Translations under genes and position numbers: made by a program
Notes under the pieces: model-generated
Seen by the model: the letters and a program-made list of their open reading frames with translations, nothing else
What the model was told of the DNA's origin: nothing
The model's database searches: none
In this document: one piece after another, positions 1-11,149 of the stretch
Layout: every line of letters starts with the position of its first letter
Position numbering within the stretch: position 1 is the stretch's first letter
Assembly: GCA_029891385.1 (NCBI GenBank)
Contig: JAIWQS010000161.1
Location: forward strand, 62,001-126,000
Length of the DNA stretch: 64,000 nt
Source: Erythroxylum novogranatense
Taxonomy: Eukaryota > Streptophyta > Magnoliopsida > Malpighiales > Erythroxylaceae
Reading direction: 5' to 3'

Positions 1-113
1 ATAATCTTTTAAAATTGAGTCTGATTGATGCGGATCAATTAGCTTTGAATTACATGGAAAATCTTGACGGCGGCAAGGGTTGCGGCAGGATGCGAAAGAA
101 AACTTAAATTCTA
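1..113 (+). pseudogene. 3' end of pol from an upstream related Ty3/gypsy copy
   Basis: An open frame from position 3 to the stop at 105-107 encodes the last residues of a Ty3/gypsy polyprotein, with motifs DADQLALNYMENLD and KGCGRMRKKT. It matches the polyprotein end at about 4850-4941 of the element that follows, but differs at roughly one base in ten, whereas the flanking LTR copies differ at under 2%. It therefore belongs to another, more diverged copy whose 3' LTR is the LTR at 114-535. Only this tail lies in the window. Confidence 0.75.
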
Positions 114-535
114 TGATGCCGTGTATGAAATAAGAAATTCTAGGTGGTCTAATTTATGTTATTTCCAGTTATGTTCTGTTACTTCCTTATTAGTTGACAG
201 TAGGAGTTTGGATTCTAAATCCTTGCTTAATTAGGAATTCTAGTTAGGAGTTTATTAAGGATTCTAAATCCTTGCTTAGTTTATTAGGAGTTTATTTTCC
301 TAATCTTGTTAGGATTTGGATTAGGGTTTTTGGCCATTATAAATAGGCCTTATTTATGTTTTCGGAAGATTATTGATTTTCGAAACAAAAATTTCATTCC
401 AGAATTTGGCTTTATCGTTCTTTCAAGATCGCTTGTCGTTCTTGTTTCTTTTTTCGTCCAATCAAACGACATTGATTAAACTCCTGAACGGAGTCTAAAC
501 GTTCTTGTTCCGTTCACAACTTCCGTTCTGCGTCA
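114..535 (+). repeat. 5' LTR of Ty3/gypsy element
   Basis: The 422-bp repeat starts TGATGCCGTG and ends TCTGCGTCA, and pairs with 4948-5369. It holds a TATA-like stretch (ATTATAAATAGG, near 338-349) that probably drives element transcription, and short internal repeats of the AGGAGTTT/TCTAAATCCTTGCTTA type between about 200 and 300. Confidence 0.92.
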
Positions 536-537
536 GT

Positions 538-550
538 TGGTATCAGAGAC
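538..550 (+). other. Primer-binding site (initiator tRNA-Met type)
   Basis: TGGTATCAGAGAC lies three bases inside the LTR end at 535. It matches the 3' end complement of plant initiator tRNA-Met (TGGTATCAGAGC) apart from an extra A near its end. Its position fixes the 5' LTR boundary. Confidence 0.85.
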
Positions 551-558
551 TATCCTCC

Positions 559-1797
559 ATAGCCGCCAATTACGAAGAACGACTTACTACCTTAGAAACA
601 TCCGTAGCAAACTTATCCGATCAAATAGCGAAATAAGGATGATCTTTGGGAAGCGGTTAAACTAGGAAGGATTAACCATCTTCTGCAATGGCAATTCCTA
701 GGGTTGCAGATCCGCAACCAGTTTATGAAGGACCACCATATCAGATTAGAACAATTCAAAATTATAGGGGTCGTGCAAATCAAAATGATGGCTACAAAAT
801 CAAGGTAGATCTTCAGAGTTTTAATGGTACATTAGATATAGAAGCTGTTTTAGATTGGCTAGTGGAGGTTGAAAGATTCTTTGAGGTTATGGATGTGGAA
901 GACGAGCGTAGGGTTCCTATTGTGGCTTACAAATTGAAGGGAAGTGCAGCAGCATGGTGGACTTCTGTCCAGAATGAGCGATATCACAGACAACATCCAC
1001 CTATTCGAAACTGGTTGGATATGAAGCTTATGATCCAACAAAGATTCTTACCTAGTGATCACGTCTGGTCTTGCATAAACCGTTATCATGATTGCACGCA
1101 GGGAAGTAGGAAGGTGGATGAGTATACAGAAGAGTTTTTGAGGCTGCAAGCAAGATGTGATAATTGTGAAAACGAAGCGCAGCAGGTAGCTCATTACCAG
1201 AGGGGGTTAAATCACGAAATTCGGTGTATGATGGGTGTTGCTGCAATTTTCACATTAGCAGATGTTATTGAGATGGCGAAGAGGGCTAAAGAGCGAGTTG
1301 AATGGCAGCCTCGACAACAGTGTAATCGAATTTTAAATTACCGAAATTCGGGTTCGCCAGGTAGTCAGACATATCGAGGGCATTACGGTGGGCAATCTTC
1401 GAGGATTGTAAATTCGGTAAGTAATCATAATGGTATAGAAGAGAAGAACAACAACAAGGTAAAGGCACCTGAAGCGGACAAAAGGAGAACCAATCCTTAT
1501 AAAAACCAACTGAAACACTCATATCGTATGAAAGCGGGACATACATCAAATAATTGTTCAGAAGGAAGAGCATCTATTAATCGACGACAGGTTAACGTGA
1601 TTGAGGAGGTAGTTGACTGTGAAGAAGAAGCAGATGGGGATGAAGGTTCAATTGCTGGGTCGGAAGATGGAGAAGTGACTTTTATGGTAAAAAAAAATTT
1701 TATGTTCTCCAAAACAGGAAGGAGAGACGCAAAGGAGGAAGATATTCCAAGCAAAATGTCGAGTGGGAGAAGCGGTTTGCAGATTGATCATAGATAG
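559..1797 (+). pseudogene. Ty3/gypsy gag, broken
   Basis: The Gag capsid/nucleocapsid region packages the element RNA. The expected start codon at 559 reads ATA and is followed in frame by ANYEERLTTLETSVANLSDQ, a short coiled-coil N-terminus, and then stops at 634-636 and just after. The frame is open again from 688 to 1797. A Retrotrans_gag core spans about 790-1290 (motifs AVLDWLVEVERFF, SAAAWWTSVQ, QQRFLPSD). The CCHC zinc knuckle near 1520-1560 has lost its first two cysteines (SYRMKAGHTSNNC), so nucleic-acid binding is probably lost. A run of nine A at 1689-1697 marks where the reading frame jumps to the protease frame. Confidence 0.88.
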
Positions 1798-4700
1798 TTG
1801 CAGTTGTGAGAATCTAATCGCAAAACAGTTAGTGGAGAAATTGCAGTTGACCACTCAACCTCACCCTTCACCGTACAATGTTGGGTGGATCAAGGAGGGA
1901 CCAACGATCGAAGTAAACAGAATCTGTAGCGTTCCTATTTCAATCGGTAAACATTATACTGAATCTGTTATTTGTGATGTTGTGGATATGGATGCTTGTG
2001 GAGTTTTGTTAGGTCGTCCTTGGCAGCATGATGTTGATGCTGAACACAGAGGGAAGGAGAACTCATACAGGTTCACCTGGAACACGAAGAGGATCATTAT
2101 TTTGCCTTCTGGTTCAGTGAAACCTTCTAAAGTGGAAGGGCAGGATGTTGCTAAGAGTGTGCAAGATGTGGCACTACTACTTAGAAAGAAAATTAAAGAG
2201 GACGAGACACCAACAGAGGAGGAGACACTATCTTTACCAAAACCCATCAAAGAGATGTTGGGAGAATTCCCTACCTTAGTTGAGGAGCCATCAACACTCT
2301 CACCTTTAAGGGATATTCAGCATCAGATTGATTTCATTTCAGGTTCTACATTGCCTAATCTGCCCCATTACAAGATGAGCCCAAAAGAGAGTGAAATTCT
2401 GCAAGAACGGGTGGAAGAATTGTTGAAGAAGGGACACATCCGTGAGAGCATCAGTCCTTGTGGAGTTCCTGCGTTACTGGTACCGAAGAAAGACGGTAGT
2501 TGGAGAATGTGTGTTGATAGTAGAGCCATCAATAAAATTACTGTTCAATATCGTTTTCCTATTCCTCGCTTGGATGACATGCTGGATCAGCTATCTGGTT
2601 CTACAGTTTTCTCAAAGATTGATCTTAAAAGTGGCTATCATCAGATTCGAATGAAGGAGGGAGATGAATGGAAGACAGCCTTTAAAACTAAGGAAGGTTT
2701 ATATGAGTGGCTGGTTATGCCATTTGGGTTGACGAATGCACCAAGCACGTTCATGCGACTTATGAACCAGGTTCTACGTCCTTTCTTACGCATATTCGTG
2801 GTTGTTTATTTTGATGATATCTTAATTTTTAGTCGCAGCATTAAGGAGCACGTACATCACCTTCGAGAGGTTATGATAGCCTTAGAAGGAAATGTGTTGT
2901 TTATCAATCTGAAGAAGTGCACGTTTATGACAGAAAGAGTTTTGTTTCTTGGGTATATTGTTAGCTCAGAAGGGATTCATGTAGATGACAAAAAAGTAGA
3001 AGCAATTCGAAACTGACCCATTCCCAAAAGTATTACGGAAGTTCGCAGTTTTCATGGACTTGCTACTTTTTACAGGAGGTTTATCAAAAATTTCAGCAGT
3101 ATTGTGGCTCCGATTACTGATTGTTTGAAGAAGGAAAGAGTTTAGAAATTTAAATGGACCGAAGCTGCCAACAAAAGCTTTGAGGAGATTAAAGATAAGC
3201 TTACTTCTGCTCCTATTCTTGCTTTACCTGACTTTGATAAACTGTTTGAGGTTGATTGTGATGCGTGTGGTGTTGGAATTAGAGGTGTTTTATCTCAATG
3301 TGGTAGGCCCATTGCATTTTTTAGTGAAAAGTTGAATGAAGCTAGCGTATGGGTACTTATGAGCGTGAATTTTATGCAAATTTTCGAGCCTTCAAGACAT
3401 GGGAACATTATCTTATGGGGCGAGAGTTTATTGTCCATACAGATCATAAATCTTTAATTCACCTGCCGACTCAGAAGCATGCCAACAAGATGCAGGTGCG
3501 TTGGGCAGCCTATATAGGAGCTTTTAATTATATCATCAAATACAAAACTGATGTTACAAATAAGGTCGCAGATGTATTGAGTAGAAGAGCAACTTTATTG
3601 GTTACAGTGAGTCAAAAGGTTGTGGGATTTGAGTATCTGAAGGATCTTTATGCTGAGGATGTAGATTTCGTGGAGATATGGCAACAAGTACAGAATCGTG
3701 AACCTACTGATGGGTTTACGATACATGAAGGTTTTCTTTTTAAAGGAAACCGGTTGTGTATTCCTCGTTCCTCATTGCGAGAATTGTTGATTCGAAAAAT
3801 TCATGAATGTGGACATCTAGGTCGTGACAAGACTATTGCGGGGTTGGAAGAGCGTTACTATTGGCCACAACTGAAGAGAGAAACAGGGAAGATGGTTCAA
3901 AAATGTCGTGTTTGTCAAACACAGAAGGGTCATTCGCAGAACACAGGGCTATACACCCCATTGCCTATTCCCGATCATCCTTGGGAAGACTTGTCAATGG
4001 ATTTTATTCTTGGTTTGCCACGTACCCAACGTGGTTCTGACTCTATTTATGTGGTAGTTGACAGGTTTTCAAAAATGGCACACTTCATTCCTTGCAAGAA
4101 GACTAGTGATGCATCTCATGTTGCCAAATTATTTTTCCAGGAGATTGTTCGTTTGCATGGCATTCCCAAAACAATTACTTCTGACCGAGATGTGAAATTT
4201 CTTGCTCATTTTTGGACTGTTCTGTGGAAGTGTTTTGGGACTGAACTTCGTTAGAGTAGCACGACACATCCTCAAACTGACGGGCAGACAGAAGTGGTGA
4301 ACCACACGCTTGGCAATCTATTGCGTTGCATATGCAGCGATAAGAAGACTTCTTGGGATCTTGCTCTTCCTCAAGCTGAATTTGCTTACAATAGTTTTGT
4401 CAACAGCTCTACTAAGAAGACTCCCTTTAATATTGTTTACAGGAAGGCTCCAGCACAGACAGTTGACCTTATTGCACTTCCTGCAGGTGTTCTTCCTAGT
4501 GTTGCAGCTAACAATTTGGCCAACCAGCATGTTGATGTTTTTAAATAGGTGAGGCAGAACCTGAAGGAATCTAGTGAAAAGTACAAGATTGCCGCTGATA
4601 AGCATAGACGTTTCCAGTCCTTCAAGGTTGGTGATCAAGTTATGGTGTACTTGCGGAAGGAACGTGGAGGAGGACAACAAAAGCTAGATCCAAAGAAGAT

Positions 4701-4941
4701 TGGTCCTTTCAATATAACTCAGAAGATCAATGACAATGCTTATGTTCTTGACCTTCCAGATCATATGAAGATATCCAAGACGTTTAACGTGGCAGATCTT
4801 TACCTTTATCACCCTGATGATGGTAACTCGAGGTCGAGTTCTTTACAAGTGGAAGGGAATGATGCGGACCAGTTAGCTTTGGATTACATGGAAGATCTTG
4901 ACCACGTCAAGGGTTGCGGCAGGATGCAAAAGAAGACTTAA
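1698..4941 (+). pseudogene. Ty3/gypsy pol (protease-RT-RNase H-integrase), broken
   Basis: Pol copies the element RNA and inserts the cDNA. Protease lies at about 1750-2100; its active site reads [10 protein letters not shown], so the usual D-S/T-G glycine is cysteine. Reverse transcriptase spans about 2380-3010 with YFDD at 2807-2818. RNase H follows to about 3600. Integrase spans about 3760-4900, with an HHCC finger (HECGHLG...CRVCQ), catalytic Asp at MDFIL and TSDRD, and Glu at QTEVVN. Breaks are a stop at 3014-3016, a stop near 3145, a frameshift near 3348, a stop at 4252-4254 and a stop near 4546. The last frame ends at 4941 just before the 3' LTR. No chromodomain is visible at the C-terminus. 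Confidence 0.92.
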
Positions 4942-4947
4942 ATTCTA

Positions 4948-5369
4948 TGATGCCGTGTGTGAAATAAGAAATCCTAGGTGGTCTAATTTATGTTATTTCC
5001 AGTTATGTTCTGTTACTTCCTTATTAGTTGACAGTAGGAGTTTGGATTCTAAATCCTTGCTTAGTTAGGAATTCTAGTTAGGAGTTTATTAAGGATTCTA
5101 AATCCTTGCTTAGTTTATTAGGAGTTTATTTTCCTAATCTTGTTAGGATTTGGATTAGGGTTTTTGGCCATTATAAATAGGCCTTATTTATGTTTTTGGA
5201 AGATCATTGATTTTCGAAACAAAAATTTCATTCCAGAATTTGGCTTTGTCGTTCTTTCAAGATCGTTTGTCGTTCTTGTTTCTTTTTTCGTCCAATCAAA
5301 CGACATTGATTAAACTCCTGAACGGAGTCTAAACGTTCTTGTTCCGTTCACAACTTCCGTTCTGCGTCA
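4948..5369 (+). repeat. 3' LTR of Ty3/gypsy element
   Basis: The 422-bp partner of 114-535 has the same ends. It begins seven bases after the pol stop codon, so coding sequence runs almost into the LTR, and no obvious polypurine tract separates them except the purine-rich stretch around 4916-4936. Confidence 0.92.
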
Positions 5370-5434
5370 CCGATTCAAAGTATTAAATAGAGCATTACGG
5401 GTCCACCCTTTGGTCTATTTCTTCTTGAATCGGT
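5369..5434. repeat. Short imperfect hairpin between two retroelements
   Basis: ACCGATTCAA (5369-5378) is the exact reverse complement of TTGAATCGGT (5425-5434), and complementarity continues imperfectly inward (AAATAG against CTATTT). The 66-bp foldback abuts the gypsy LTR end. Its nature is unknown; it could be a small foldback element or chance. Confidence 0.5.
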
Positions 5435-5461
5435 AGTTTCAGCAGCCTAACGTAAAAAAAA

Positions 5462-5906
5462 TGATAGTTTTGTCATTAATTTTGTGGACTAATATAATAA
5501 ATATAATTTTATTCAAACTCTTATTAATTTGATGTTAAGATAATTGGGATCGTTAATTCTGTTTTTAACATGTCATTGGACTTATGTTCATGGACTTATT
5601 ATGATAGGTAGGCTTGGTCCATATTTTACAATGCACAGGAGGCCCTACTGTTAGCTGACCTTAAATACAGTCGTCTCATTAAAAACTGAATATGCTTTTT
5701 GCTGATTAGGATTTGGAATAGCAGTAGTCAATCATCTGCATCTCTGTCACTTCGCTTCACATAAAACAACAATGGATTCAATTGTTTCACAATTTTCAGG
5801 TATTTATCGATACAATTATTGAATATAGCATGTTACAATCATGGGGTTAATAATTGTATTGATTAATTACGAAATTAAACTGAAATTTCGTGTTAAATTT
5901 CTTTCA
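5462..5906 (+). repeat. 5' LTR of old Ty1/copia element
   Basis: It begins TGATAGTTTTGTC and ends TTTCTTTCA immediately before the primer-binding-like TTGGTATTAGAGAT. It aligns along its length with 8657-9097, sharing AGCAGTAGTCAATC and CATAAAACAACAATG. Confidence 0.85.
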
Positions 5907-7102
5907 ATTGGTATTAGAGATAGATTAAGCCTAATTGTGACTGCTATTTTTAGGTAATTTTTGAGATGTTTATTTTCATGGAATTTGAAGTTTTCGGTTT
6001 TGTTAATTATTTTCTTTGAAATCTGATTTATTGTCGTTGGCTTGTTTAGGTTTGGCAAATCGTGTGGTAAGGTTGTTGCATTTTTCTGTTGTTTGCTGTT
6101 TAAAACTCAGAACTCGAAAAACGCAAACCATTAACGTTTTGCTTCAAATTTTTTTCGATCCTTTTCAATAGCTTTTTTTTCACGAAATTGATCGAGGGCT
6201 TTAATAGATAGTTAAATTCTGAATTTAACGACACCAAATTTGTTGAAAACGGATCAACATTGAGAAAGATATCAAGATTTTTTCGAACCAGGTCGGTGAC
6301 CCGAATACTAGGCAGCCGGGCGAGGAAGATGCAGTTCGACCTGGCTGGACGTTCCCCACATGCAGTGGGGGCGCGTGCTACCTTCTCCTGTGACTATTTT
6401 TTTCCCAAATTTTTCCTGTTTTCTTCACTTGCCCAGTTCTATTTTATGGTTTTTTTTAATTTTTTGAACGTTAGAATAGTTATTTTATTTTTCTCAAATT
6501 TTAAAATTAATAAAAATATAATCTACTCTCCAATTTTTTTCTTGAAAATTTTTGCACTTGTTTCTATTATTATTTGGGCTTATAGGGTCTTGTTTACTCT
6601 CAATGTTATATAGTTAGGCACCAAAATTAATTTTGGATGTAATTTATGCATATAATGTTATATTATATGATTACTATGGTTAATTTTGCAACTGTGGTGC
6701 TAACTGAACTTATGGGAACAATCTTGGGATGTGTTATTGGATTCTTGTCATTCATTTTGTGTAATTGTGAACTCGTCTATCGTGAGACCAATTATTACAA
6801 AGAGCTATTTTGATGTTGTTATTGGGTATACATTAGATACTATGTTAATGATGCAAGTACCCTATCGATTTGTCTTTATCAATATAATTTATAATGCTTT
6901 GTTTAATTCATTGAATTATTAAGTTTTCGGTATCTTATCAATATTAGCTTTAGGGCATAATTTGATGTTCTGAGTTATCTGTGTTATAATTCGAGACCCT
7001 TAGGCAGGATTGTAGTTGCAAGAGAACCCAGCTGTATTGTTTGCCCAATTTTGCTAGTTGTTGATACATTTACTAAATCTCCCTTCTTTGTATCAATTTA
7101 TA

Positions 7103-7342
7103 GTTTTGAATTCTTTAATTAAGCTGAACGAGATCAATTATGAGAACTGGCTTGAATCCTTGAATTTTTTTTTGGCAATTTTTAAAGTTAATGTTGCTCT
7201 CCTTGAGGATGAGCCTGCACAACCCACTGTTGAGTCTTCCACTACAGATAAAGTTAAATATGACAAGTGGGCTCGTTTTAGCAAGGTCTATTTGACGACC
7301 ATTAAGTACACAATGGAGAAGACTATTAAAGAGCATCATTGA
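7103..7342 (+). pseudogene. Ty1/copia gag fragment
   Basis: The frame encodes copia Gag N-terminal sequence (INYENWLESLNFFLAIFK, ALLEDEPAQPT, DKWARFSKVYLT), the region of copia elements that usually reads N-Y-x-x-W-x-x-x followed by an E-D-E-P motif. It stops at 7340-7342 and the rest of gag is missing. It is non-functional. Confidence 0.8.
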
Positions 7343-7689
7343 AACTGATAATGCTAAAAAATTATAAAGTACAATAGCTTGTGGTTAATCGTCTATCTTC
7401 TTCTAAACTTGTCCAATCTAAATCAGTATATATTTCAATTGTTTTTTGATCTCCTTTCTTGAATTGCAGTCTTTTTTCCTGGAGTACCTTTTAGATATCG
7501 TAAGATCTTATAGACTGCCTCCAACACTCACAACAACACTCACGACAAGTATTCAGTACCATTGTCAGTATGAAGGATTTGAATACTAGTTTGGAATTGA
7601 TTCTTTTTGTAATCCTTGCTGTGCACTCATTCAAAAGGGTGACAAATTCTCGAATAGCCAGTGTCTTCAAAATGATAAAGATAAGTCAG

Positions 7690-8400
7690 AGATGGAAAAG
7701 ATCCCATATGCTTCTGCTATTAGCAGTCTTATGTATGCTCAAGTTTGTACACGTCCTGATATTGTTTTTGTTGTCGGTGTACTTAGGAGATAGTTAAGCA
7801 ATCCTGATGTGGGTCATTGGCAAGCTGTAAAACGAGCTATGAGGTACTTACAAGGTACTAAAGATTACATGCTCACTTACAAGATCTCTGATCACCTTGA
7901 GGTGATAGATTATTCTGGTTCTGGTTATGGTGGTTGCCTTGATGATCACAAATTCACATCAGGATATACCTTTATGCTTGTTGGAGGAGTTGTATCTTAG
8001 AAAAGTGTTAAACAAACACTTATAGCAACTTCAACTATGAAGGCAGAGTATGTGGCTTGTTACGAAGCCACTCGACAGGTAATATGGTTGAAGAATTTCA
8101 TTTATGAGCTTTATCTCATTGAGAGTGTTTATAGACCTCTAACCATATACTGCGATAAATCTGTTGTGGTAGGCTTCTCTTAAATATGCAAGAACTCTAA
8201 ACGTTCAAAACATTTTGATACAAAGTATATGTTTGTTAGAGAGAAGGTCAAGGAGTTTCAGACTCGTATTGATCATATATCCACCAATCTTATGGTAACA
8301 GATTATCTAACTAAAGGCTTGACTGTTAAGGCTTTTGTGAGTCATGTAACTCGTATGAGTCTATTTAGATGTTTTGATGCCTTGGATTAGAGGGAGTCTG
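7690..8400 (+). pseudogene. Ty1/copia RT C-terminus and RNase H, broken
   Basis: The stretch carries IPYASAISSLMYAQVCTRPD, then a stop near 7795, GHWQAVKRAMRYLQGTKDYM, and the RNase H/C-terminal copia motifs KSVKQTLIATSTMKAEYVA and ADYLTKGL-like TDYLTKGL. Stops at about 7795, 7998, 8180 and 8388 interrupt it. Codons such as YSGSGYGG replace the usual RNase H catalytic D-S-D-x-A motif, so activity is lost. The 3' LTR begins about 270 bp downstream. Confidence 0.85.
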
Positions 8401-8656
8401 TCTTTTATGTTAATTTTTTATAATGACATTTAAGTCATCGTGGTATGGATATCTTACATATATGTTATCAGTACTCCTATCAGGTATGATTTCTATATTG
8501 TTGAGGTACTTGTAACCTTATCTTGGACTTATAATTAAGAGATTGTTAACTCTACTTTGACATCTTATTGTGACCACATGTTGTTATATTAATCTGGGGA
8601 TTTGTTTCTATTGTTCATTGATGTTAGATTGTTAGTTATGCTGTTAAGTGGGAGAA

Positions 8657-9097
8657 TGATAGAATATTGTCATTAATTTTATGGATTAGCATAACAAACA
8701 TAATTTTTTATAAACCCTGATTAATTTGATGTCAAGATAATTGGGCTTGTTAATTCTCTCTTTAATGTGTCATCGGGTATGTGTTCATAGACTTGCTATG
8801 ATGGGTAGGCTTGACCCATATTTTTGCAGTACATAGGAGACACTACTGCTAGTCGATCTTAAATACAATCGCCTAATTGAAAACTGAATGTATTTTTTGC
8901 TGATTAAGGTTTGGAATAGCAGTAGTCAATCCTCTGCGTCTCTATCACTTCGTTTCACATAAAACAACAATGAATTCAATTGCTCCACAATTTTCAGGTA
9001 TTTGTCGATACAATTATTGAACATAGCATGTTACAATCCTATGGTTAATTAATTGTATTTATTAATTACGAAATTAATTTGGAATTTCATGCCCTCA
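8657..9097 (+). repeat. 3' LTR of old Ty1/copia element
   Basis: It starts TGATAGAATATTGTC right after the polypurine tract and aligns with 5462-5906. The right end is approximate (a CA at 9096-9097), because the last ~15 bases of the two LTRs no longer match well. Confidence 0.8.
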
Positions 9098-11149
9098 AAT
9101 CATCTGGCCCATGAATCATGTACCAACCCTGTCTCAACCTATCTCAGTCATTCATTTATGTGGGATAAGTCCCTTTCTACGACCCAGATAACAATTTTTC
9201 GGGAAAGTGGTAAAGAAATATAACTTTTATATATCTGTCGACAACTAACACTATGGGTGTTCATGGTAGGGTAACCTGACCCGTTCATAAATAACTTGAA
9301 CCTGAACCTAAATGTCAAATTCAGTAATTTCACGAACCTGAACCTGAGCCTGAACCTAAATCTGAACCTAAAGAACCTATATGATCGGTTAATCTATTTT
9401 CAGGTTCGGTTCTCAGGATAATCCGAACCTATTTATATCAATATATATGACAAAAATTATAAATATATTTGGTGAAGATAAATACAAATTATTCATAAAA
9501 TTATGCATATAAAATCCATCAAAGATTATTTCAATATGTTAAACCCAAGCAAAGTAAAAATAAGTCAAACAATGCCTTATAAAAGATCCATACGAGGATA
9601 AAAAAGAGATAAATTATTAAACAATTATTTTTCGAATATGATGGTAGGATGATAGTTTGAGAGATGAGAGGTTGAGAAGTGACTGTGGGATGAAAGATTA
9701 AATGATTTTTTTTCTTTTTTGAAAGAATATAATGACCTTTAATTTTTCTTTGTTTTCATCGAGGGAAAAACTTTTTAACTTCAATGGTTAATATTTGATA
9801 AAAGATCAATTGTGATTCAAGCGATCTTAGCTATAAATTTACAATATTTGTATTAAGACCGTTGGATTGAATTAACTTTTTTAGAAGAACTAAATTTACA
9901 AGTAATCTTAGCAATTTTATTAATTATTTATATAACAACAAACTACATTGTTATATCAATGATTCAAATAAGAATAAACTACATTGCTATTTTCAATTTA
10001 AATATTAAAATTATTGATATTCATTATATTAACAAAATTGAACACAAAACTTTACGTAAGATTTTAATGGTAATGTCTCGTTTTTAATAAACTTTCAATA
10101 GAGCTCTCTATTACTTTTCAATCATAAGTGATTAGATAAATAAATCTATGTTTGTATTTGTACAAGATAATATTATTATTGCTTATTATTTATTAGCAAC
10201 TATATTATATATTTTAAGAATTAGTATTACTTGCTTGTTTAATGTTTATAATATCTCATAAATATCTAAGTTAATGTATGTGTCTTAAAAACTAAAATTG
10301 TGGGATTTCTTAATAAATGTGTTTTATACTTATTAATTTCTTTAATTAATCTCTAAATGATTATATTATTTTAGTCAATGATTTTTATATTAATAGTTTA
10401 ATAATCGGTCAATAACTTAAACACATATTAATTACTATTTGAAGTAGAAGTATTGAGTGTTATGAACTAATTGTTACTTATAATAACAATATTTAAAATT
10501 AACGTTTAATAACATAAAATTAAAATAGTTTTTTTCCTTTTTTTTTTTTTTTTTTGGATGCAAGGTAAATTATATATTGCATCAAAGGTGTGGTATGTAC
10601 ATCCATTACGTGGTCATATCCCAAATTTCATGAAAGCCACAAATTAGCTCATGACCAAACATATTAACAAATTAGCCTGGAAACAAAAGACAAATCTCCA
10701 GACCAATGACAACAAAATATCAAAATTTTTGTCTAAAGAATCAAACTGGTTTAGTCAGACAACTAAAGTAACCAACGTCGGCCAAGCCCCAGCCTGCACT
10801 CCTCCGTCATCTCGTCTATCCCACAAGTCCTAGATGGAACCGAAGTTATTATTATATAATAAACATTAGTAAATTTATTATTATTATTATCGTTTTAAAT
10901 TATATCTAAATATATAATAGATTTTTTTAAGTATTTCAAATTCAAGTTTAAACATAAAATTGCAAGTTATAAACCTAAACTTCAATCATGAACTCGAAAT
11001 GAACCTGAACTCAATTTCAGATAATCTTATTTACAAATTTAGTTCACGTGGTTCCAGTCTAATTTACAAATTCACGGGTTTTATTAAACACCATACAACA
11101 AGTCTGCTTTCTTCAGCCAAGTTGACTACAAACAATCTCAATCATCTTA
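9098..11149. other. Gene-free AT-rich spacer
   Basis: I see no supported gene here. The stretch holds a degenerate GAACCT-rich block at about 9288-9430 and a poly-T-headed insert at about 10531-10855. The remainder is A/T-rich sequence with no recognisable element. Confidence 0.6.
9288..9430. repeat. Degenerate GAACCT hexamer repeat
   Basis: GAACCTGAACCT-type hexamers recur many times (for example near 9297, 9336, 9348, 9366 and 9376), and the reverse complement AGGTTC appears near 9404. It is a decayed simple repeat. A similar weaker block lies near 10970-11020. Confidence 0.6.

Larger units (their letters stand above)
114..5369 (+). mobile_element. Ty3/gypsy LTR retrotransposon, decayed, sharing its 5' LTR with an upstream copy
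   Basis: The element has two 422-bp LTRs (114-535, 4948-5369), both TG...CA, a primer-binding site matching initiator tRNA-Met just inside the 5' LTR, and gag, protease, reverse transcriptase, RNase H and integrase in Ty3/gypsy order. I see about seven differences between the LTRs, all transitions, so insertion or LTR homogenisation was fairly recent. The coding region nevertheless has a lost start codon, two frameshifts and at least four internal stops, so it cannot encode its own proteins. Upstream of the 5' LTR is another element's pol tail, so no target-site duplication can be tested. The clade within Ty3/gypsy is not certain; I see no chromodomain. Confidence 0.95.
5462..9097 (+). mobile_element. 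Old, internally deleted Ty1/copia retrotransposon
   Basis: Two similar stretches of about 440 bp (5462-5906 and 8657-about 9097) are LTRs with many differences. A degraded initiator tRNA-Met primer site (TTGGTATTAGAGAT, from 5909) follows the first, and the polypurine tract AGTGGGAGAA (about 8647-8656) precedes the second. Gag remnants lie at 7103-7342 and the RT end plus RNase H at about 7690-8400, in copia order. Protease, integrase and most of RT between 7342 and about 7600 are missing. I find no clear target-site duplication. A GC-rich stretch at 6280-6390 in the leader is unexplained. Confidence 0.9.
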
